DNA of 64,000 bases, from contig OY843587.1 of NCBI GenBank assembly GCA_963692955.1, forward strand, positions 620,001 through 684,000, given 5' to 3'. Below are positions 34,877 to 45,100 of this stretch, piece after piece (position 1 is the stretch's first letter; every line of letters starts with the position of its first letter). The notes under the pieces are model-generated. The model saw only the letters and a list, made by a program, of their open reading frames with translations. It made no database searches and was not told the origin of the DNA. The DNA is from UBA5158 sp963692955. Its GTDB lineage: Bacteria; Pseudomonadota; Gammaproteobacteria; DSM-16500. Made by a program: the position numbers and the translations under genes.

Positions 34877-35989
34877 ATGCCGATTTTCCACGACGAAAAA
34901 ACTATTACGCCGTTCAAGCGCCGCGAGCCGATTAGAATGGGCGGACGTAATGCGATTATTTATGACGCCGACACTTATCATGAATTATTAGCAGTGACGA
35001 AGCTTGCCAAATGGGATGATGACGATGTTATAGTAAATAAAACGGTCAGAGTGTCGTTGTCGGTTAATTTTCAACTTAAATTTGGCAAAGAAGGCCCGCC
35101 AACCGCGGTTGTACCGGCGCATGAAAAGTTAACTGGCAAGTATTCAATAAGCCCCGGCAATACCAGTTTCAATGCGGCGAACCAAGTCTGTATCGTTAGT
35201 AATAAAAGCGGTGATTATCTTCCCGACCTTAACGCCTTGCAATATTTGTTAATCGTTATGATGAAAAACGATAAATTTACTTTTGCGGATAGTATAACGC
35301 TGCGTCTTCACAAAAAAAATTCTCCCATCGAAGAACAAGTCATATCAAAAGACGCGCTCTTTGCAGAATTAATGCAATTAGATTTTTACCGCAACTTTGA
35401 AGCGAGAAAAGCTGCGTTTCTCGAAGAAAATACTGAGATTGCCGCGACGGCCGCCACGTTTGACGCGGCGCTTAACACGCCAACCTCAACCAGAAAGAAA
35501 AAATGCTCGCCTGTCAAAGAAAATATTTCTGATGAGAAAGACGAACAAAATGCGAAACAACTTGCAAGTCCTAAAGTAAACAAACGCATCAAGTTCGATG
35601 CTTCTGAATTTTTAAACCCATTTAACCATTCGATGGAATTAGCGCGCGCCGCTACCGGCACGGAAGATTTGCCATCGTTGCCTAGCGTTTCCAGTGGTTT
35701 TGGTTCGCTAAGTAGTTCAAGTCAGGCAAATCCTGGTTTATTAAAGCTCTCTCTTACCAAACATCTTTCGAGTAAACCATTGCCTAGCAAATTGCTGTCT
35801 ACGTCGTTAAGCACTTTCCAAGTTAGTGGGTTTGACAGTTATTACTCACAGCCCCCTACGTTCTTTAAAAGTCCTAATCCCAGTACCGCTAGCCAGCCTG
35901 AACTCAACGCCATTAAGCCTAGCGCAGCACCTTTAGTGACGGACCTGATGTTAAACATTCCGAAACCGGACTTTGGGCCGCCGCGTTAA
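34877..35989 (+). CDS. Unknown protein with basic nuclear-signal-like motifs; effector candidate
   Basis: 370 residues from ATG 34877, AGAGG upstream; the frame also opens at 34841 but that start lies within the preceding gene. An N-terminal globular part contains VSNKSGDYLPDLNALQYLLIVM, resembling the SGxYxP...L segment seen in assorted Legionella effector families. Around 208-250 are two basic clusters, TRKKKCSPVK and KVNKRIKFD, which look like a bipartite nuclear localisation signal. The C-terminal 120 residues are Ser/Pro/Leu-rich and likely disordered. No enzyme motif is seen. Confidence 0.65.
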   Translation: MPIFHDEKTITPFKRREPIRMGGRNAIIYDADTYHELLAVTKLAKWDDDDVIVNKTVRVSLSVNFQLKFGKEGPPTAVVPAHEKLTGKYSISPGNTSFNAANQVCIVSNKSGDYLPDLNALQYLLIVMMKNDKFTFADSITLRLHKKNSPIEEQVISKDALFAELMQLDFYRNFEARKAAFLEENTEIAATAATFDAALNTPTSTRKKKCSPVKENISDEKDEQNAKQLASPKVNKRIKFDASEFLNPFNHSMELARAATGTEDLPSLPSVSSGFGSLSSSSQANPGLLKLSLTKHLSSKPLPSKLLSTSLSTFQVSGFDSYYSQPPTFFKSPNPSTASQPELNAIKPSAAPLVTDLMLNIPKPDFGPPR

Positions 35990-36000
35990 AAAGTTTGCTG

Positions 36001-36037
36001 GGGTGGGCAATTCTGCCTGCCCGCGTTTAATTTTTAA
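36001..36037 (+). terminator. Probable rho-independent terminator
   Basis: GGGTGGGCA (36001-36009), short loop, TGCCTGCCC (36014-36022), then GCGTTTAATTTTT. The stem includes a G-T pair. It lies 12 bp after the stop at 35989. Confidence 0.7.
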
Positions 36038-36054
36038 CACATGCATCAACATAA

Positions 36055-36083
36055 TTGTAATTAAATAGCAGGTTCGATATAAT
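36055..36083 (+). promoter_or_regulatory. Sigma-70 type promoter of the 473-residue gene
   Basis: TTGTAA (36055-36060), 17-bp spacer, TATAAT (36078-36083). The ATG at 36121 lies 38 bp downstream. The -35 differs from consensus at two positions. Confidence 0.65.
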
Positions 36084-36120
36084 CATCTGCTCATTTATGG
36101 AACAGCGGAACGGGTAGCTT

Positions 36121-37542
36121 ATGAAAAAGGAACATTTACTAAAACACATACAAACTTATCATAATACTAAAAGTTATTTTCTGAAAAAAATACCTGGTGA
36201 TCAAAATACTTATCCTAGAGTGTCAAGAGAGATTGAAAAAGTAATTGATTTTCTCAATTTAATTCCCGGCGATTCTATTTCTGATGATGAGTTTAAAAGA
36301 TTAATGGTGCTTATCTATCAAGACAAAGAATTATCGCCACGGTCAAAGCAAACTTTCCAAGCCATGTCTTGGAGTATTGACGCTCATCATAAAGCCTTAG
36401 TAAGTGAAGCCTTAACGACCGAAATAGCTGCAGCAGCTAAAATAAAAGAGCTACATACACCTCCAGAACAGCCCGATGCAGACATTGAAAACAAATCCGC
36501 GGCAGGTGAATCAGTAGCACTAGCCGCAAATCAAGGCGACGTTCGAGACGTTCAAGCAGGAACATTACTCGCAGCGCTGGCTAAAGAATTTCAAGAAGAT
36601 GAAGCTCAACATGAAGAAGTTGAAGATGATGATTTCAACGCGCATGATGAAATTGAAGAAGACCAAGAACAAGATCAAGAAGAGCTAGAAGAAGACCATG
36701 ATAAACGACATGAAAAAGAACAAGCAGCACTAAATGAAGAAGAACGGCTCGCGTTAGAAGAACATAAACGCAAAGAATCAGAAGCACAAGCTAGTGAATC
36801 AACATTACTAACTCATGCTTTATTATCGGAGGATGAAGTTGATGCGGCTACTAAATTGCTGCCGCCTGCTCCTCCTTCCACGCCCAACACATCGCCGGGT
36901 GGCGGCCCATTGATGAGATCCGTTTCTTCAAAAGCAATTGACCTGTTGACTGCGGAAGTTAAAGCTGACGTTGCGGCTACAGACGCTGACTCCGAAGTTC
37001 TTTCCTCCAATTGTGACGGCCATTTAATTCCACCTGGTTCATCGGCCACCGTGACACAATCTATGTTAACCAATTCAGCGAATGCAGAAACTAAGCCATT
37101 TGCTACTGAATCCACACCTTTACTATCGCCAAGCTTAACTTCAGCGCACTCAGGACCTTCTCGCAGCCCGCGACCGCATTCGAATTGGAACAGTTTCAAA
37201 AGAGCGACAGCATTTGGGTTAACCATGAGCGTGATGGATTTTGCCAATACGCATTCGAGCGACGAACGTTTGAATTACAGAGCGATGCGCGCATTAAGTA
37301 TTGGTTTTATTTATTCTGTGTTGTCCTACAATACCGAAAATTCTTCTGCTTTTACGTTATTGGCTTCCCTATTTCATAGCGCAATTAATTTGTATTTCAA
37401 CCAACCCGTCACTTTATACAATGCAGCTAGCGGATTTTTTGGCCGCGCGGCCATTACCACGGGTTCGCAAATGTTATGGAACCGAGTTTTGCCTGATGAA
37501 CAAGAGCAGGCTACGACCCCGCGCGCTCGTGCGCACCGTTAA
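36121..37542 (+). CDS. Unknown acidic coiled-coil protein with hydrophobic C-terminal region
   Basis: 473 residues, no recognised family. Residues 155-225 are an extreme Glu/Asp/Gln/His/Lys-rich helix or coiled coil (for example EIEEDQEQDQEELEEDHDK). A Pro/Ser-rich linker follows. The C-terminal 120 residues contain two moderately hydrophobic stretches (ALSIGFIYSVLSY, FTLLASLFHSAINLYF) that could insert in a membrane. No signal peptide. The ribosome site is poor. The gene is flanked by a good promoter and a long hairpin, so it is probably a single-gene transcript. Effector status is a guess from context. Confidence 0.6.
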   Translation: MKKEHLLKHIQTYHNTKSYFLKKIPGDQNTYPRVSREIEKVIDFLNLIPGDSISDDEFKRLMVLIYQDKELSPRSKQTFQAMSWSIDAHHKALVSEALTTEIAAAAKIKELHTPPEQPDADIENKSAAGESVALAANQGDVRDVQAGTLLAALAKEFQEDEAQHEEVEDDDFNAHDEIEEDQEQDQEELEEDHDKRHEKEQAALNEEERLALEEHKRKESEAQASESTLLTHALLSEDEVDAATKLLPPAPPSTPNTSPGGGPLMRSVSSKAIDLLTAEVKADVAATDADSEVLSSNCDGHLIPPGSSATVTQSMLTNSANAETKPFATESTPLLSPSLTSAHSGPSRSPRPHSNWNSFKRATAFGLTMSVMDFANTHSSDERLNYRAMRALSIGFIYSVLSYNTENSSAFTLLASLFHSAINLYFNQPVTLYNAASGFFGRAAITTGSQMLWNRVLPDEQEQATTPRARAHR

Positions 37543-37550
37543 TACTTTAC

Positions 37551-37594
37551 GCGGAGAATTGCTGTAATTTCTAACCATAGAAATTATTCTCCGC
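37551..37594. terminator. Long two-part hairpin after the 473-residue gene
   Basis: GCGGAGAAT (37551-37559) pairs with ATTCTCCGC (37586-37594), and inside it TAATTTCTA (37565-37573) pairs with TAGAAATTA (37578-37586) around a four-base loop. One base is shared by the two right arms, and five unpaired bases bulge on the left. There is no T-run, so it may be a transcript-stabilising hairpin or a small mobile-repeat remnant instead of a classical terminator. Confidence 0.5.
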
Positions 37595-37637
37595 ATTAAA
37601 TGCGCTTGATAATCTTTCCCAGTCTTATAACCGGCGC

Positions 37638-37643
37638 TATAAT
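37638..37643 (+). promoter_or_regulatory. -10 element before the Fic-like gene
   Basis: Consensus TATAAT lies 25 bp before the chosen ATG at 37668, leaving a very short leader. No convincing -35 is visible at 16-18 bp. Confidence 0.45.
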
Positions 37644-37667
37644 CTCCACATGATTTGCGGAGATTAT

Positions 37668-38651
37668 ATGGCGATCATCGATCACAAGGAGTGGCCGAAT
37701 TTCACCTGGGACTATTTACGGATAGCGTCTCAATTACCTGAATTACGTTTTCAACAAGGACGTTTATTAGGTTGCATGGAAGCGTTAAGTCCCGCCTTGC
37801 AGCATGAAGCAACACTTACCACCCTCTCGCAAGAAATAATTAAGAGTAGCGCAATCGCAGGTGAAAGTTTAAATTTTCAATCAGTGCGCGACGCGCTCTC
37901 TAATTCTGATACCGTAGGCGGTATCGTAAAAATTATTCTCGACGCGAATTTCAATTATCAAAATGCTTTAACAGTTGAACGCTTATGCGATTGGCATGCT
38001 GCTCTTTATCCGGCTGATAGCGGCAATCATCACGATGCACGTTGGCACTTTGAAATAGGGCGTTTTCTTAAATGGTTAAACGCGCCATCGAAAACTGATT
38101 TAATGATTAAAACTGCTGTCGCGCACTTTTGGTTCCTCAACATTGAACCGTTCGCAGCAGGTAATGGCATGCTCGCGCGAGCGCTCACCACACTGATGCT
38201 AGCGCGGGCGGATAAAATACCGCAGCGTTTTTACGCGTTAGCACCGCAACTCTTACGAGAGCGCGATACTTATCAAGAATTATTTGCAGATTGTCAGCAA
38301 AGCACGCTAGATATCAGCGTTTGGTTAGAATGGTTTTTAAATTGTTTGAAACGCGCATTGCAAGCGTCTAAAGAAACTTTGCAAACCGTCATCAACAAAG
38401 CGCGTTTTTGGGAATTCTGCCGCGGGGAAACACTCAACGAAAGACAATTCAAAATGATAAATTTATTATTAGATGGGGGCGGTGAAAAATTAAATTCTTC
38501 CGTGTGGGCCAAATTAACGAATTGTTCGCAAGATTCCGCGTTACGCGACATTACGGATTTAGTCAAACGCAATATTTTGGTAAAGGCGGACGCGGGCGGT
38601 AGAAGCACACATTATCAATTGACTCAGCAGTTAGCTTTAACTAAATATTAA
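37668..38651 (+). CDS. Fic-family protein with degenerate active site (pseudo-Fic)
   Basis: 327 residues from ATG 37668, GGAG five nt upstream. The N-terminal part (WPNFTWDYL...ELRFQQGRLLG, then IIKSSAIAGESLNFQSV) matches the DUF4172-plus-Fic architecture. The Fic loop reads I-E160-P-F-A-A-G-N-G-M168-L-A-R171 where HPFx(D/E)GNGRxxR is expected. The catalytic His is Glu, the metal-binding acidic residue is Ala and the first Arg is Met. The inhibitory motif S60-S-A-I-A64-G has Ala for the autoinhibitory Glu. A C-terminal winged-helix-like region (FKMINLLLDGG...LTNCSQDSALRDITDLVKRNIL) is intact. AMP transfer is therefore unlikely; a DNA-binding or regulatory role may remain. It overlaps the next convergent gene by 4 bp. 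Confidence 0.85.
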   Translation: MAIIDHKEWPNFTWDYLRIASQLPELRFQQGRLLGCMEALSPALQHEATLTTLSQEIIKSSAIAGESLNFQSVRDALSNSDTVGGIVKIILDANFNYQNALTVERLCDWHAALYPADSGNHHDARWHFEIGRFLKWLNAPSKTDLMIKTAVAHFWFLNIEPFAAGNGMLARALTTLMLARADKIPQRFYALAPQLLRERDTYQELFADCQQSTLDISVWLEWFLNCLKRALQASKETLQTVINKARFWEFCRGETLNERQFKMINLLLDGGGEKLNSSVWAKLTNCSQDSALRDITDLVKRNILVKADAGGRSTHYQLTQQLALTKY

Positions 38652-41600
38652 GGTCGATTTATACCTAGACCTTGATCTTGATCTCGGTCAACACCAGGAT
38701 TTAAAAAGATAGTAAAATCTAGAGGCTGCGCGCGCGCGTTCCTTTCTTCTAATTTTTCTAGCAGTTCACCAGCACTTAGCATTGACATCACATTACAAAT
38801 TTTAGCACGGCGTGTGTTTGGGAAAACAAGAGAAGTAGCAGGACCCCAGACAAAATCGACTTTCGTTTCAGTAACGCCATTGATTTGAGTTTGCGAAATG
38901 CAATCAGGCTGTAAAGAATGACGTTTAAAAAAGCCAGTTTTTAAATAACTATAAATATATATTTCATTCAATAAATCATTATCAGTATTTTTGTAAGAAC
39001 CATATTTTTTCATCAAAGCAAACGCTTTAGCTGTGCGACTGTTTGGATTTGATCGCGCATGCTCAATAATTATTTTGACAGCGCTGGTAGGCGGAATGAA
39101 GTTAAGCTGCGTTTTAACCACGAGATTAGTTTTAAATAATGATGTTTGCCCAGCGCGTAACGCTTTATAAATTTTTGAGAATGTTATTACGAAAGCTGTG
39201 AGTAGATTATTAGCATAATACTTATCTGCGTCTGGCAGTGATGCTTGTAATAGTGCGAAGTTCAATCTGTCATTTGCGATGTAGTTTACAATCAAATCGA
39301 CATTTATTTTTTTTAAGTTTTGCAAACGCTTCTCAGCAGGTAATAATTTCAGAAAACTAACGACGGCATTCTCTTTGGGATGATTAATAATATAATGATA
39401 GATTAACGAATCCCAATCCTGAATTAACTGATAAAATTCATTTTTACCCAAAGAAGTGGCGATACGACGCAAGCCTTTAAAGTCAGGAAATAATTTTTTA
39501 TAATTTTCAAATCCGAACAGAGTTAAAAAAAGCAGTTGATTTCTTAGTGCGATATCTCTAAAAAATGTTTTATCCCAATAGTTTTGATCAGTAATTAATT
39601 TTGTTATATCAGTAATGCAAGACTCAATTTCTTTTAAGAGTATTAGTCGGTCGTCCACACAGCTGGCAAGTATTTTTTTCACAAGAATATCTCTGCTGGG
39701 AAATAAATTTCGATGCCAGCCACTCATAAATTTTATGAGCTCAGCTTTTTGCGAGAGATCGAATTTTCTAATAATAAGGGTTTCATGAGCTAATAAAAAT
39801 AGATTTATCGCCTCGGGGGTTTGTTGTGTTATATGCTTTAAAAAATCAGCAGCTGGTAATAATAACCACACTGGATCATCGACCGCAGGTTTGCGAATTC
39901 TAGACAGGAATGCCAAGCGGTCAGTTTCCGGCAAGAATGTTAAAGCATCACTTGTCCATTGAGCTCCCAATTTAAAAAATAAGTCTTCTATAATATCGGC
40001 CGGTAGAGAGTTCCATATCGTTATTCGTTCATCTTCAGAAATTAAACTGAAAATTAAGTCAGCGACAGTAGACAATATTTCCATCTTGTGCTCGTTCAGA
40101 GGTGCTTTCACATTTCTACTGATATAGTCAATGACACGATTATCTAACATAAACGCGCAACGGTATGATTGCGGGATTGCTGCTACGATGACAGAAAGTA
40201 TCGAGGAGGCGGTAATGCTCAAAGCTTCATAGGCCTGTTGATTTATTTTTACCGCTTGTGGCTGATATAATTCTAAATGTTTTTCTTCGCTAAGAAATAC
40301 CGTCAAGCGCGACCATTCTTCAAAAGTTTTTGCGTGCTCCGGTAAAAAAATATATTCATTCACATATTGATAAAGCTCACGCGGATGTAATGCATCAAAC
40401 TTGTGATAAACACCCATATTGTAATTGATCTGATGGGCTAATTCTGTCGTAAAAGATATTTCTATGAATCTTTCTATAATTTGATTTTGATCATTTTCCT
40501 CATCTTCGCTATCCACAAGAAAATCATAAACATTGTTAACGAAGGTATAAAATTTCTGAGTCCAATGATTTGGGTCTACTAAGATTGCTTGCAAAAAGAC
40601 GCGATTAATTTGGTAAACGGTGATATCCCGATACGGCGAGTTTTCATCACCACTTTTCCAAAATGTTTCAATTTCGGCGTCAGAATAAATAATTTTCTGT
40701 TTGAACGCGTCGTCAAGTAGAAAACGATAAAGATATTTTAATTGCGAAAGATTTTTTTCAACCAGAGCGATATTCCAACGCGCAAAAAAGTTTTCGATAA
40801 AATCTACCATGGCGGATGAATTAAAATCAGCGATGCTGGTTTTTAATTCTTGAGCGATTTGCAACAATTCAGGGTTGACAGCGGGAAATTCGTTTTCTAA
40901 GCTCGCCCCCGCAACGGTCGTGAAATACGCATAGCTCGCGGTTAAAAATCCAGGATAACTATCACGCATGTTGCCGGATGCCATTAATAACCTTTGCATG
41001 CGCTCATCCAAGCTTTTATATGCCTGATACAAAGTATAGAACGCGGTGATGGTATCGGTCATTCTCACGGTATCCAATGCGACATGTGCCATGATCCATG
41101 CGCTAATATTTTGTAACGCGCGTTGAACATTATCACTATTAGTGTCATCGGTACTTATGAAAATACTTTCTATTAACTTAATGACAGGGTAGGTTTTAGG
41201 ATCATAAGTGAAGTTTAAAGTTGGTAAACATTGCTCTATCAAGTCATCCAATTTGATGGCAATTGGATTGCAGCCATGGCGTAGAAACAAAGTATGTAAC
41301 GACTTGTTGATATGCTTTTCTGGATCGATTAAAGCTAGCAATGGAGTCGGGTTGTATTCTCGCATCCAAATAAATAATGCTTTCGTTAAAGTATTTTTAA
41401 CGGCTGTTGAACGCGAATTTTCATAATGCAGCCAAAATAAATTGTTCGTATGGTCTTTTAATATCGCGGCGATCGTGCTTAATTCGTCTTCGATAATTTC
41501 AACATCTAAATAAATTTTATTAAGTAAAAAAACGATTTCATTGCGAATGCCTTGATGGCAAATATTATCTTCATGCAAATCAAACAGTAGATTTAAAAAA

Positions 41601-42094
41601 TTTTGCTTTCGTTTAATATACTCACCACTGGCACGAATAAGTTGCTTTTGCTTCTGGACCGCCAGCGAATCATTACTATCAGGCGGATAATTAAAATCAT
41701 GAGCAAACTTGTCGTGATCATGTAAGGCAAGCCAGACTAAGGTGATAGCTTGGCGCAATGGAAAAGTGAAAAGTTCGCTATGGTAACTGCCGTCCGCAGC
41801 AGGCAAATAAAGTGTGATAGTGTCCCATGCGTTTACGGGTTGATTCGCACTATCAATTAAATAATTAACTCCGCACTCCTGTTTATAATTACCTTTGGCG
41901 GCGGATCTTATTTCATTAATACAGTTGTCATATTTTTTCGAAAGATCATCATCGGTGAAAGGATTTTTAAAATAGGTTTTTATCAATTGCAATATGGTCA
42001 CGCCCACGCTTCTTGCCACGACTTGGCGATGAGTGTTTTGTTCTTCTCGGGTAAATGCAATAAGGTGGTTTTTTTCATTATCTGCGCGTGGCAT
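38648..42094 (-). CDS. Large unknown protein, paralogue A of a tandem pair
   Basis: 1148 residues, no signal peptide, no membrane helices, almost wholly helical. It aligns without gaps with the next gene upstream over about residues 20-135: QNTHRxxVxxSVG, LVWLALxDHxKFAHDxNYP. It shares a very conserved block ICHQGIRNEIVFLLNKIY with EIIEDELSTIAA and HTNNLFW (about 178-220). The middle is more diverged (VDFIENFFARWN, INRVFLQAI and YQPQAVKIN are shared). The C-terminus is again conserved (TSLFK, NPNSRTAKAFALMKKYG, EIYIYSYLKTGFFKR). I recognise no known family. Size, helicity and context suggest a Dot/Icm substrate. Confidence 0.72.
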   Translation of the reverse strand: MPRADNEKNHLIAFTREEQNTHRQVVARSVGVTILQLIKTYFKNPFTDDDLSKKYDNCINEIRSAAKGNYKQECGVNYLIDSANQPVNAWDTITLYLPAADGSYHSELFTFPLRQAITLVWLALHDHDKFAHDFNYPPDSNDSLAVQKQKQLIRASGEYIKRKQNFLNLLFDLHEDNICHQGIRNEIVFLLNKIYLDVEIIEDELSTIAAILKDHTNNLFWLHYENSRSTAVKNTLTKALFIWMREYNPTPLLALIDPEKHINKSLHTLFLRHGCNPIAIKLDDLIEQCLPTLNFTYDPKTYPVIKLIESIFISTDDTNSDNVQRALQNISAWIMAHVALDTVRMTDTITAFYTLYQAYKSLDERMQRLLMASGNMRDSYPGFLTASYAYFTTVAGASLENEFPAVNPELLQIAQELKTSIADFNSSAMVDFIENFFARWNIALVEKNLSQLKYLYRFLLDDAFKQKIIYSDAEIETFWKSGDENSPYRDITVYQINRVFLQAILVDPNHWTQKFYTFVNNVYDFLVDSEDEENDQNQIIERFIEISFTTELAHQINYNMGVYHKFDALHPRELYQYVNEYIFLPEHAKTFEEWSRLTVFLSEEKHLELYQPQAVKINQQAYEALSITASSILSVIVAAIPQSYRCAFMLDNRVIDYISRNVKAPLNEHKMEILSTVADLIFSLISEDERITIWNSLPADIIEDLFFKLGAQWTSDALTFLPETDRLAFLSRIRKPAVDDPVWLLLPAADFLKHITQQTPEAINLFLLAHETLIIRKFDLSQKAELIKFMSGWHRNLFPSRDILVKKILASCVDDRLILLKEIESCITDITKLITDQNYWDKTFFRDIALRNQLLFLTLFGFENYKKLFPDFKGLRRIATSLGKNEFYQLIQDWDSLIYHYIINHPKENAVVSFLKLLPAEKRLQNLKKINVDLIVNYIANDRLNFALLQASLPDADKYYANNLLTAFVITFSKIYKALRAGQTSLFKTNLVVKTQLNFIPPTSAVKIIIEHARSNPNSRTAKAFALMKKYGSYKNTDNDLLNEIYIYSYLKTGFFKRHSLQPDCISQTQINGVTETKVDFVWGPATSLVFPNTRRAKICNVMSMLSAGELLEKLEERNARAQPLDFTIFLNPGVDRDQDQGLGINRP

Positions 42095-42199
42095 AAATAA
42101 CTCATTATTTTGGAAATGGTGTTAATTTTACATTGTTAGCAAATAATTGTATAGTATTTATCCTATTAAGATTATAACTAATTGATATCTATATTAGAT

Positions 42200-45100
42200 T
42201 TAGAGTTTAATATTGGGGCGCCATGTATCTGGCCAATTTGTAGCTTTTTTCATTTCTTTAAAAATCTTGCCGCGTCTCGAGTTTTTAAAGCCAAACATGC
42301 CAAAAATCGGTTCACCTTTGAGAATGCTTTGTTGTACGCTTTTGGCAGTGTAAAGATAGCCATATGGTGTCTCTGCGCGCTTGAACATGCCACTGTTTGA
42401 AAAGCCATAAAGATAAATCTCTGTCATCAAATTAATATTCCTATGTCTATAGTCAGAATATTTTTTCATTAATGCTAGCGTTTTCGCGGTACGGCTATTT
42501 GGATGCATCACTGCATAGTCTAATATGATGTCTACAGAATTATGTTGATGCTGCATATCGGATTTAAACAAAGAAGTTTGTCCGGCTCTTAACGCCATAT
42601 ATATTTTGGTAAAAGTCCCGATAAAATCTCGATAAATATTAGGATTATACTCTCGTGCTGTAAATGGCAAGGTTCTCTCGATGGCATTCCATTCTTCTCT
42701 ATCAGACGCTACCAAATGAGAAAAAATATCGGCGTTAATCTTGTGTGCCATCTTCAAAAATGCCCATTTGTGCTCGAACGGCAGCGTTTTTAAAATCGCG
42801 ACAACATTACTTTGCGCGGCTATTCTACCGTCATAAGTATAAGAAAGTACTTCGTAGCGAGTACTCTCAGGTAATTTAGCAAGAAAAACGCTAATACAAA
42901 TCTTTGGATTAAGCTCCAAGTACGGCCGCAATAAAGGTCGATTGGGCCTGGCGACCGCATAAAAATAAAATTCGGTCGGAGTTAGATTTTCTGCGATTAA
43001 CGTGAGATATGGTTGTTGCCGAAATAAATGTTGTGTATTGCCAAAAATTAGCAAAAATCCTAAGCGCTTCTCCGCGGGAATATTTTTAAAAGTCGTTTGC
43101 CAATAATCGTAATCGGTTGTTAATTTCATTAAGTCCACCGTGTCTGCCACGATTGATAAATAATGTAAAAGCTTAATGCTATTAACATCGATAAAAGATA
43201 ATTTTATGAATACAATAAATTCGAGATAGTCTTCGCAGAACAATTGTGAAGTGAATTTAGGACTGAAATGCTTGAGCAGTTCGATGCGCTGTGGCATGCT
43301 TAATTGAGCTTTGAAAGCTGTCTGACAGTTCTTTTCATTAGTTTTGAATTTTTCAAATAGTGTATCGAGATCAAATAGTTTTAAGTACGTTAATAAATCC
43401 GTGTTAGTTAAATAAGAAAACCAAATATCATAATAGGATGGTGATAATAATATATTTCCTTGATCCACTTCTGAAAAAATTCCTAAAAAGCGCAAGCGGT
43501 CCTGAGTTGGTAGAGCAGCTAAAATCATCATGACTATATCCATGCCATTTTGATTCTTATAAAAATCGAGATGTAGGGTTAGCAATGGTTTTAAAGCTTC
43601 CCAGGAAGCAATTCTATCAGTCACAAGCACCATGCGATTAATTAATTCGGCCAATGCCGATCGGTTGTACTCAAATGCAACCTTTATTGCCATGACTGTT
43701 TCAGGATCTTGGAACAGCATAATGCGATAGTTGCTAGGCAACGCTAAAAAAGCGCCTTTTAACCACTCCGCGGGGGTACTAATGGCACGGGTGATATTGT
43801 TGATTAGCCAAGTACGAATAAGTTTGTTGATACGCACCGCTTGGGGTTGATAAATTTCCAAAAGTTTTTCTTCGGTGACCCAGTTTGCTAATAAAAGCCA
43901 CTGCAGCGGCCTTCTAATTTGCTCCGGTAAGAAAAGATAAGAGCCAGACTGGCTATCTAATTTTAAGTCTTCTGGCGCTAGCAAACCTTGTTGCACTTCA
44001 TAGCGAGCTTTCAAATAAGATAAATGTTTAATGAGTTCCGCCGGGTAAGACGTTTTCATCAAGTTTGCATTTATGTTACTGTCACCGGCATTATTAAGAT
44101 TATTTTTTACGAAATCAAACGTCAACGCTAATACTAGGCAGAATTTAGCATCCCAACTCTCCGGTTCAATAATGATGGCGTGTAAAAAAATACGATTGAT
44201 TTCAAAGACAGTTATGTACAGCACATTCGTTGCTTCACGCTGAGCTGTTAGGAAAGACTCGATTTCCGCCGCTGAGAGTAACGCTTTTTTCTGAAATATA
44301 TCCACTTCTAAAAATAACCGGTAAAGATATTTAGCGGCATTGCCTGATTTCCTAACGAGATTCCAACGCGCAAAAAAGTTTTCGATTTGGTCTACCATGC
44401 GGTCGGCTTTAAATTTATCGATATGCAACTTTAACTGCTGAGCATTAGTGCACAAGTCAGGCGAGGGAGTGGGATATTCTTTACTTAAGTCAATATCGGC
44501 AAATACAGTGAAATAGTCTTCACACGTCGTTCGCCAGGCTAAATAGTTTTCTTGCAGATTGCCGGTAGCTTCTAACAATGATTGCATGCGCGCGTCGAAG
44601 CTTTGGTAAATTTGATAGAGAGTATTAAATTGACGAATATTTTCTGCTTGCTGCGCATCCTCTAAATTTGCGTGCGTCATGAGCCACGTTTTCATAGTTG
44701 CGCTAGCGCGCTCAAGTGTGACGTTTTCTGCAGAGCTATTAAAAATATTCTCTATACACTGAATGACAGGAAATTGCTGAACATCGTCTGTGAAATTTAA
44801 GGTCGGCCAACAATCGTCAATCAATTGCTTAAGATTCATTTCGACCGGGTCGCTGCCATGCCGGATGAATAGAGCGACTAAGATCGCATGCGCGGTGTTT
44901 TCAAGATCAATCAGTTCTCGCAGCGGCTTCGAATTGTACTCCCCCATCCAAATAAATAAAGCGCTTGTTAATTGTTTTTTTAATGCCGGTGTCGCCGCGT
45001 TTTTATATTTTTCCCAAAATAAATTATTCGTGTGAAATTTCAGCGTGGCGGCAATGGTGCTGAGATCATCTTCGATAATTTCAATATCGGCATAAATTTT

